Shown: piece after piece, positions 59,761-64,000 of the stretch | Numbering within the stretch: the stretch's first letter is position 1 | Layout of the letters: the number at the start of each line of letters is the position of its first letter | DNA from: Methylobacterium nonmethylotrophicum | GTDB lineage: Bacteria; Pseudomonadota; Alphaproteobacteria; Rhizobiales; Beijerinckiaceae | Length of the DNA stretch: 64,000 nt | Direction: 5' to 3' | NCBI RefSeq assembly: GCF_004745635.1 | Contig: NZ_SRLB01000005.1 | Coordinates: 359,715 to 423,714, forward strand | The notes under the pieces: generated by a model | Database searches by the model: none | Seen by the model: the letters and a program-made list of their open reading frames with translations, nothing else | Told to the model about the DNA's origin: nothing | Program-made: the position numbers and the translations under genes

Positions 59761-60894
59761 TCATCCACCGCCCATCAGCCTGGGGATGGCGCTGCGCAGC
59801 CGGGAAAAGCCCCGGTTCGACAGCGGCCAGGCCCGCTCGTCCCAGTCCCGCCGGATCCGGCGGCACCCGGCCGGCAGCGCCTCGGCCGAGGGCCCGACGG
59901 GAGCCCAGGCCGTCACCACCGGCAGCTCGCCCGCCCAGCCGCCTCGGACCGCTTCGGCCGGGCAGCGGAACTGCGCCCCGGCGCGGGCAAGCGCATCCGC
60001 CATCGCCGCCGCATCCGCCGCGCGGACCCGCTCGTTCGCCTCCTCGGCCGACGCGATCAGGCCGCCGACGCGCACGACCCGGGCCGCGCCGAGGGGCAGG
60101 GTCTCGGGGTGGAGGTCGTCGAGGTGGAGCAGCAGGGCGACCGGGCCGTCGGGCGCGGGCTCGGCCGGGGCGAGCGGCACCTCCGGCGGCGGCATCGCCT
60201 CGTCGAGGGCGGCGGCCCCCTCGTCGAGGCCCGCCGGGTCGTGGCGGCCGTCCGTGAACGCCCGGATGTTGTCGCGCCGCGCGAGGTAGGGCTTGCCACG
60301 GGTGTGCAGGCCCGCAACCCAGCGCCAGGACAGGGTGTTGCTGGCCGGATCGCCGTCGACGAGGTGGCGCAGGAAGAACGCCGCGCCGAGCTCCCAGGGC
60401 AGGCGCAGGGTGAAGATCCAGATCGAGGCGAACCACATCCGGGCGTGGTTGTGCAGCCAGCCCTCCTCGACGAGCTGGACGGCCCAGTCGTCGAAGCCGT
60501 CGATCCCGGTGCGCCCCGCCACGGCCCGCTCGTGGGTCCGGCGCAGGCCGGGCTCGGCCGCGAGGCGCGCCTGGGCCGCGTCGCGCCCGGCACGGTAGCG
60601 CGACCAGGCCTCGGGATGGGTCTCGAGGTGGCCCTTGAAGTAGGTCCGCCAGAAAACCTCGGAGACGAACTTGTCCGCGCCGCGCTCCCCGAAGGCCCGC
60701 AGGGCGGCCCGGGCCACCTCCTCCTCGGTGAGGAGCCGCCGGCGCAGATAGGGCGACAGGGCCGAGGTCGTCGGCGGCGCGCCGCGCCCGCGATCGGTGT
60801 TGCGGGCGCTCGCGTAGTCCGCGCCGGGACCGGAGAGGAAGGCGGCGAGCGCGTCGAGGCCGGCGGCGCGGGTCATGACGGGGGAGGGGGTCAT
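59761..60894 (-). CDS. Photolyase/cryptochrome FAD-binding domain protein lacking the antenna domain
   Basis: 377 residues. Residues 1-240 match the C-terminal FAD-binding helical domain of DNA photolyases: NTDRGRGAPPTTSALSPYLRRRLL, SEVFWRTYFKGHLETHP, EEGWLHNHARMWFASIW and NTLSWRWVAGLHTRGKPYLA with the family tail. The N-terminal alpha/beta domain that binds the antenna chromophore is absent. Instead about 130 residues follow (LLLHLDDLHPETLPLGAARV, ending near GFSRLRSAIPRL), resembling no part of canonical photolyase. It may be a light-responsive or repair flavoprotein of reduced form. The neighbouring genes give no clue. Confidence 0.8.
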   Translation of the reverse strand: MTPSPVMTRAAGLDALAAFLSGPGADYASARNTDRGRGAPPTTSALSPYLRRRLLTEEEVARAALRAFGERGADKFVSEVFWRTYFKGHLETHPEAWSRYRAGRDAAQARLAAEPGLRRTHERAVAGRTGIDGFDDWAVQLVEEGWLHNHARMWFASIWIFTLRLPWELGAAFFLRHLVDGDPASNTLSWRWVAGLHTRGKPYLARRDNIRAFTDGRHDPAGLDEGAAALDEAMPPPEVPLAPAEPAPDGPVALLLHLDDLHPETLPLGAARVVRVGGLIASAEEANERVRAADAAAMADALARAGAQFRCPAEAVRGGWAGELPVVTAWAPVGPSAEALPAGCRRIRRDWDERAWPLSNRGFSRLRSAIPRLMGGG

Positions 60895-60974
60895 GACCCG
60901 AATCTAGGCCGGCGGACCGGTCCGGCAGCGGCAGGACGCCGTTCGAACCCCGGGCGATCCGTCGCGGGGCGCTC

Positions 60975-62210
60975 CTACGGCTCCCCCGGCAGGGCCGAGG
61001 CTTCCAGGCGCCGGGTCTGGCCGAACAGGGCCTCCCGCAGGCGCGGGGCGTCGCCCCGGGAAAGGAGTCCGGCGAGGCGCCGGCGCAGCTCGGCGCAGCC
61101 GACGGCACGGGTGGGTTCGGGGACGCGCGCGGCCGGACCCTCCGGCGCCGGCCCGACCAGCGCCCGGTCGAGGAGGGCCCGCATCCGCGCCGTCCCGCCG
61201 GTGCGGCGCCCCGCCAGCGCCTCCGCCGCCGTCAGGAGGTTGCCGTCCTGCCCGATGGCGCGGCACGCCTCCTCGCTCCCGCTCGCCGCCATGGCGTCGA
61301 GGAGGAGGCGGCCGAGGGCCGCGACGGTGCCGTCATCGGCCCCCGCGAAGGCCGCCCGCATGGCATCCACCGCCTCGGCCCGCAAAAGGTCGAGGCCCTC
61401 GCTCTCGCTGCGGCCCTGCCGGTAGCCGTCGCGGTAGCGGGCGGCGATGCCGTCGAGCACGCCCGGCCGGTGCAGCGCGAAGGCGGAGAGCAGGTCGACG
61501 GCGCGCAGGGCCGCCGCCCGGGCGCCGGCGGGCGAGTCGTCGTCGTCGAGGGTGGAATCCGGCAATTCGCCGGGGCCGACCACCCGGGTGACGACCCGGG
61601 CGGCGCGCAGGCGGGCCGGGTCGGGGATCCAGATGTCGCGGGAGGGGGTGCCGAGGGCCTGGTCGACGAAGGCGGGCTCGAGGCCGGCGGCGAGGTAGCG
61701 GCCGCGCTCCTCGCTCGCGTCGACCGGGACCATCCGGCCGAACAGGCCCGGCTCGTAGGGGGCGTGGAAGCCGATCCGGCTGTCCGCCATGATCAGCCGC
61801 TCGCGCCCGCGCACGAAGGCCAGGGTGCAGGCCGAGACGCAGTAATCCGGCACGTAGGTGACGAGGCGCCGCGCCGCCACGATCTCGCCGATCGCCGCGC
61901 CCTCGTCGACGAGGCCGCCGTCGCTGGTCAGGTGCAGGCGCGTCACGCCCGGATGGGCGTCGAGCAGGCGGCCGAGGCGCGCCGCCGCGCCGTCGGTGAG
62001 GTCGCCGAAGAGCCGCACGTCGCGCCCGCCGGGGCCGAGGGTGATGCGGGTCTCCGGCCCGGCGGATTCGGGGGTCAGGGCCGATTCGAGGCGCGACAGC
62101 CCGCCGAAGGCGGGGGTCAGGGCGCCCGCGACCCCGGCGAGCCCGAGGCACGCCAGCACCACCCCGGCGCCGGCCCATGCCCGGCGCCGCCGCACACCCG
62201 CTCCCGTCAT
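60975..62210 (-). CDS. Periplasmic ClpP-like protein (COG3904-type)
   Basis: 411 residues from the ATG at 62210; a far longer open frame upstream is Arg-rich and not coding. One N-terminal membrane segment or signal (RAWAGAGVVLACLGLAGVAGAL) precedes a crotonase/ClpP-fold domain: RLFGDLTDGAAARLGRLLDA, LHLTSDGGLVDEGAAIGEIV, candidate nucleophile Ser in DYCVSACTLAF, candidate His in IGFHAPYEPG. The C-terminal 200 residues are helical with SEEACRAIGQDG and unknown fold. Family members are predicted periplasmic proteins of ClpP class with no proven protease activity. The gene lies 80 bases upstream of the photolyase-like gene on the same strand. Confidence 0.75.
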   Translation of the reverse strand: MTGAGVRRRRAWAGAGVVLACLGLAGVAGALTPAFGGLSRLESALTPESAGPETRITLGPGGRDVRLFGDLTDGAAARLGRLLDAHPGVTRLHLTSDGGLVDEGAAIGEIVAARRLVTYVPDYCVSACTLAFVRGRERLIMADSRIGFHAPYEPGLFGRMVPVDASEERGRYLAAGLEPAFVDQALGTPSRDIWIPDPARLRAARVVTRVVGPGELPDSTLDDDDSPAGARAAALRAVDLLSAFALHRPGVLDGIAARYRDGYRQGRSESEGLDLLRAEAVDAMRAAFAGADDGTVAALGRLLLDAMAASGSEEACRAIGQDGNLLTAAEALAGRRTGGTARMRALLDRALVGPAPEGPAARVPEPTRAVGCAELRRRLAGLLSRGDAPRLREALFGQTRRLEASALPGEP

Positions 62211-62443
62211 CACCGGTCCCCCACGTGACCCTTCGTTCTTGACCTCACTCAGCCACATCGGCGCAGCGATGCGAAGAGCGGGAGGTACGGGGAATGGTGA
62301 GCAAGATCCGGGCCGAACTTGGGCCGCCGCATGGATCGTTTCGCCGTGACGGCCCGGCGGCGGACACAGTTCTCCGGAGCGGGGGGTTGCGAGAGAAACT
62401 TGGTCGGGACCCCGCGCCACCATGCCGCTGTGGCGCGAATGCC

Positions 62444-62851
62444 TCAATCCTTCAAAGGATCGTGGCCCCAGTTCATGAGCGAGTAGCGCCAGCGCGAGGT
62501 CTTCACGTCCTCCTTCGGCCCGCCCTGCGTGAGATGCCGTTTGACGTAGGCCACGACCTTGCGCATGTCGGCGTAGTCGTCGTCGGTGAGATCCGCCTTC
62601 TTCGTGTGCTTGATTTCGACGATCCGGCGCCCCTGGTGATGGCCGACCGATTCGCCGCCCCCGGCACCCTCCTTCCGGGCGCCGTCGCTCCAGCCGACGG
62701 ACCGGCTCTCCTCGGTGCCGAGCCAATGCTCGAGGTCGCCCGGGCTCATGTTCACGGCCTCGCGGAAGGCCGCCCAGGTTTCCTCGTGGCGAGCCTCCTC
62801 GCGGCGGGTCCCCTGGTGGCCCGTCTCGTCGTCATGCGCCGGCTTGGTCAC
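62444..62851 (-). CDS. DUF3140 domain protein
   Basis: 135 residues from a GTG at 62851 preceded by AGGAGA; the longer frame to 63190 runs antisense to the enoyl-CoA hydratase and is not coding. It is recognised as DUF3140 by the N-terminal helix FREAVNMSPGDLEHWLGTEESRSVGW, the GGGESVGHHQGRRIVEI loop, KADLTDDDYADMRKVVAYVKRH and the terminal WRYSLMNWGHDPL. The family is small, soluble and often found near stress or DNA-repair genes, but its function is unknown. It is divergent from the hydratase gene. Confidence 0.85.
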   Translation of the reverse strand: MTKPAHDDETGHQGTRREEARHEETWAAFREAVNMSPGDLEHWLGTEESRSVGWSDGARKEGAGGGESVGHHQGRRIVEIKHTKKADLTDDDYADMRKVVAYVKRHLTQGGPKEDVKTSRWRYSLMNWGHDPLKD

Positions 62852-62981
62852 GGTTCGTCTCCTGCGGATCGGTCGCGCATCAACGCCGCGGCGGCGGCCG
62901 CGCTCCGTCGCGATCGGCAGGAGACGACATCGCGCGGGCAGGGTAGGCTCCGCCGCGACCCATCCGGACCCGATCACCGCC

Positions 62982-63770
62982 ATGACCGATACCGACGAAC
63001 TGCTCTCCACCGTCGATGCCGAGGGCATCGCCCGCATCACCCTCAACCGGCCGCAGGCGCGCAACGCCCTGACCTTCGCGATGTACGAGCGCCTGCACGG
63101 CCTCTGCGTCGAGATCGACGCCGATCCGGCGATCCGCGCGGTGGTGATCCAGGGCGCGGGGGCCAAGGCCTTCGCGGCCGGCACCGACATCTCCCAGTTC
63201 CGCGCCTTCTCGACGGCCGAGGACGCCCTCGGCTACGAGCGCTTCATGGACCGGGTGCTCGGCGCGCTGGAACGCTGCCGCAAGCCGACGATCGCGGCGA
63301 TCGCCGGGGCCTGCACCGGCGGCGGGGCGGCCATCGCCGCGGCCTGCGACCTGCGCATCGCCACGCGCGACGCCCGCTTCGGCTTCCCGATCGCCCGCAC
63401 CCTCGGCAACTGCCTCTCGCAGGGCAACCTACGCCGGCTCTCGGCCCTGATCGGCCCCGCGCGCGTCACCGACATGATCTTCACCGCGCGCCTCGTCGAG
63501 GCCGAGGAGGCGCGGGCGATCGGCCTGGTGAGCGAGGTGGTGGAGGATGCCGCCGCGCTCGAGGCGCGCGCGACCGACCTCGCCCGCCTGCTCGCCGGCC
63601 ACGCGCCGCTGACGCTCGCCGCCACCAAGGAGGGCCTGCGCCGCCTGCGCGACGAGGCATCGTCCGATGGCGGGGACGACCTGATCCTGCAATGCTACAC
63701 CAGCGCGGATTTCCGCGAAGGGATGGAGGCCTTCCTGGCCAAGCGCCCGCCGCGCTGGAGTGGGCGCTGA
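62982..63770 (+). CDS. Enoyl-CoA hydratase/isomerase family protein
   Basis: 262 residues from the ATG at 62982. It is a crotonase-fold enzyme: ITLNRPQARNALTFAMYERL, VVIQGAGAKAFAAGTDISQF (first oxyanion strand), IAGACTGGGAAIAAACDLRIA and a DARFGFPIARTLGNCLSQGN segment where classical hydratases have two catalytic Glu residues. Here the first is not evident, so isomerase, decarboxylase or thioesterase chemistry is possible. It probably acts on a short acyl-CoA. It is not part of a visible degradation operon and stands alone beside the DUF3140 gene. Confidence 0.85.
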   Translation: MTDTDELLSTVDAEGIARITLNRPQARNALTFAMYERLHGLCVEIDADPAIRAVVIQGAGAKAFAAGTDISQFRAFSTAEDALGYERFMDRVLGALERCRKPTIAAIAGACTGGGAAIAAACDLRIATRDARFGFPIARTLGNCLSQGNLRRLSALIGPARVTDMIFTARLVEAEEARAIGLVSEVVEDAAALEARATDLARLLAGHAPLTLAATKEGLRRLRDEASSDGGDDLILQCYTSADFREGMEAFLAKRPPRWSGR

Positions 63771-63814
63771 GTGCGGCGGGGAGGGGAGTTGATCTCAGCC
63801 GGCGGTGGTGCACC

Positions 63815-63926
63815 GCTGGCCCCTGCCGCGTCAAAGCCTGGGCGCTGTCGCCCCTTCGACCCCCTGGTATGGGAGCGCGCCCGGACCGAGCGCCTGTTCG
63901 GCTTCCGCTACCGCATCGAGATCTAG
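63815..63926 (+). pseudogene. YcaQ-like (winged-helix DNA glycosylase) remnant
   Basis: A 3' fragment. The bases encode CRVKAWALSP and then, in a frame shifted by one base in the run GCCCCTTC, FDPLVWERARTER and LFGFRYRIEI followed by TAG. This is the C-terminal FDPL(I/V)W-R-R...LFGF-YRIEIY signature of the YcaQ/DUF1006 family. The missing residue after EI is where the family continues with YVP, and here the frame is cut by the likely IS end. Both the shift and the truncation indicate a dead gene. The identification is by eye on about 35 residues. Confidence 0.55.
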
Positions 63927-64000
63927 GGCCTGTTGTCACTTGAACCACAGTAGTGTGGAGGCAAGGCAAAGGACGCCCATGAAGCTGACGGCGGTCTTTT
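63927..64000 (-). mobile_element. Probable IS element, 3' end of transposase gene (partial)
   Basis: Read on the minus strand, the last 65 bases give KTAVSFMGVLCLASTLLWFK followed by TGA at 63936-63938. This resembles the C-terminus of DDE transposases of IS5-like elements (hydrophobic FLxFxxLASxLLW ending). GGGCCTGTTGTCACTTGAA starting at 63926 would be the element's terminal repeat. The element continues beyond the window, so family and boundaries are unproven. Confidence 0.5.

Noticed and set aside
60975..62726. Longer version of the ClpP-like protein starting at 62726
   Set aside because: The added 172 residues are His/Arg/Gly-rich and overlap the DUF3140 gene; the membrane segment follows directly after the ATG at 62210.
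1..64000. CRISPR array or tRNA/rRNA genes
   Set aside because: No regularly spaced repeat-spacer pattern, no tRNA-like TTCGA arm with matching acceptor stem, and no rRNA sequence was noticed. A covariance-model tRNA scan would settle the tRNA point.

Overview
The window is very GC-rich bacterial DNA with strong G/C preference at third codon positions. Gene content points to an alphaproteobacterium of the Methylobacterium group: a single-chain methylmalonyl-CoA mutase of about 720 residues, RepA/RepB partition proteins, an amino acid:[carrier protein] ligase cluster of the kind known from Bradyrhizobium and Agrobacterium, a DUF3140 protein, and dispersed palindromic repeats of a rhizobial look. 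The genus is an inference. Several minus-strand frames stay open for hundreds of codons opposite real genes, an expected side effect of the base composition.

Layout. 1-8.3 kb: tail of a methyltransferase, a Tat-exported flavin amine oxidase, two small unknown proteins, an HtrA-type periplasmic protease, methylmalonyl-CoA mutase and an M23 peptidase. 8.5-19.2 kb: an aromatic degradation island. A divergent LysR regulator is followed by benA, benB, benC, benD, catA, catB, catC, an aromatic-acid MFS transporter and a salicylate-hydroxylase-like flavoprotein. Together they would import benzoate (and perhaps salicylate), convert it to catechol and open the ring by the ortho route as far as 3-oxoadipate enol-lactone. 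The enol-lactonase is not in the window. Two long inverted copies of a structured repeat interrupt this operon. 19.9-22.9 kb: a small unknown protein, an MsbA-like ABC exporter and a secreted histidine phosphatase.

23.1-29.05 kb (minus strand): acyl carrier protein, acyl-CoA dehydrogenase, amino acid:[carrier protein] ligase, DUF1839 protein and a family 2 glycoside hydrolase. The first three are translationally coupled. This looks like a pathway that loads an amino acid onto a dedicated carrier protein and modifies it there, and its product is unknown. 29.7-32.0 kb: repA-repB with two sites matching the RepABC parS consensus inside repB, but no repC follows. 32.0-36.6 kb: small proteins, an MgtC-like membrane protein, a YdeP/FdhF-like molybdopterin oxidoreductase and a YaiI-type protein.

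36.9-54 kb: surface polysaccharide genes (GT4, secreted GH5, flippase, WecB/TagA/CpsF transferase, a tandem alpha/beta hydrolase of exosortase-associated type, GT2, a PglF/CapD-type sugar dehydratase, two CgeB-like transferases and a UDP-glucuronate decarboxylase). They are interrupted by a compact minus-strand set: tyrosinase with an added N-terminal domain, helical-repeat protein and SCO-like copper/thiol protein. 54-64 kb: alpha/beta hydrolase, SnoaL-like protein, GST, catalase-peroxidase KatG, a photolyase-like FAD domain without its antenna domain, a periplasmic ClpP-like protein, DUF3140 and an enoyl-CoA hydratase. The window ends in a YcaQ-like gene remnant cut by what looks like an IS element. 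No rRNA, convincing tRNA or CRISPR array was seen.
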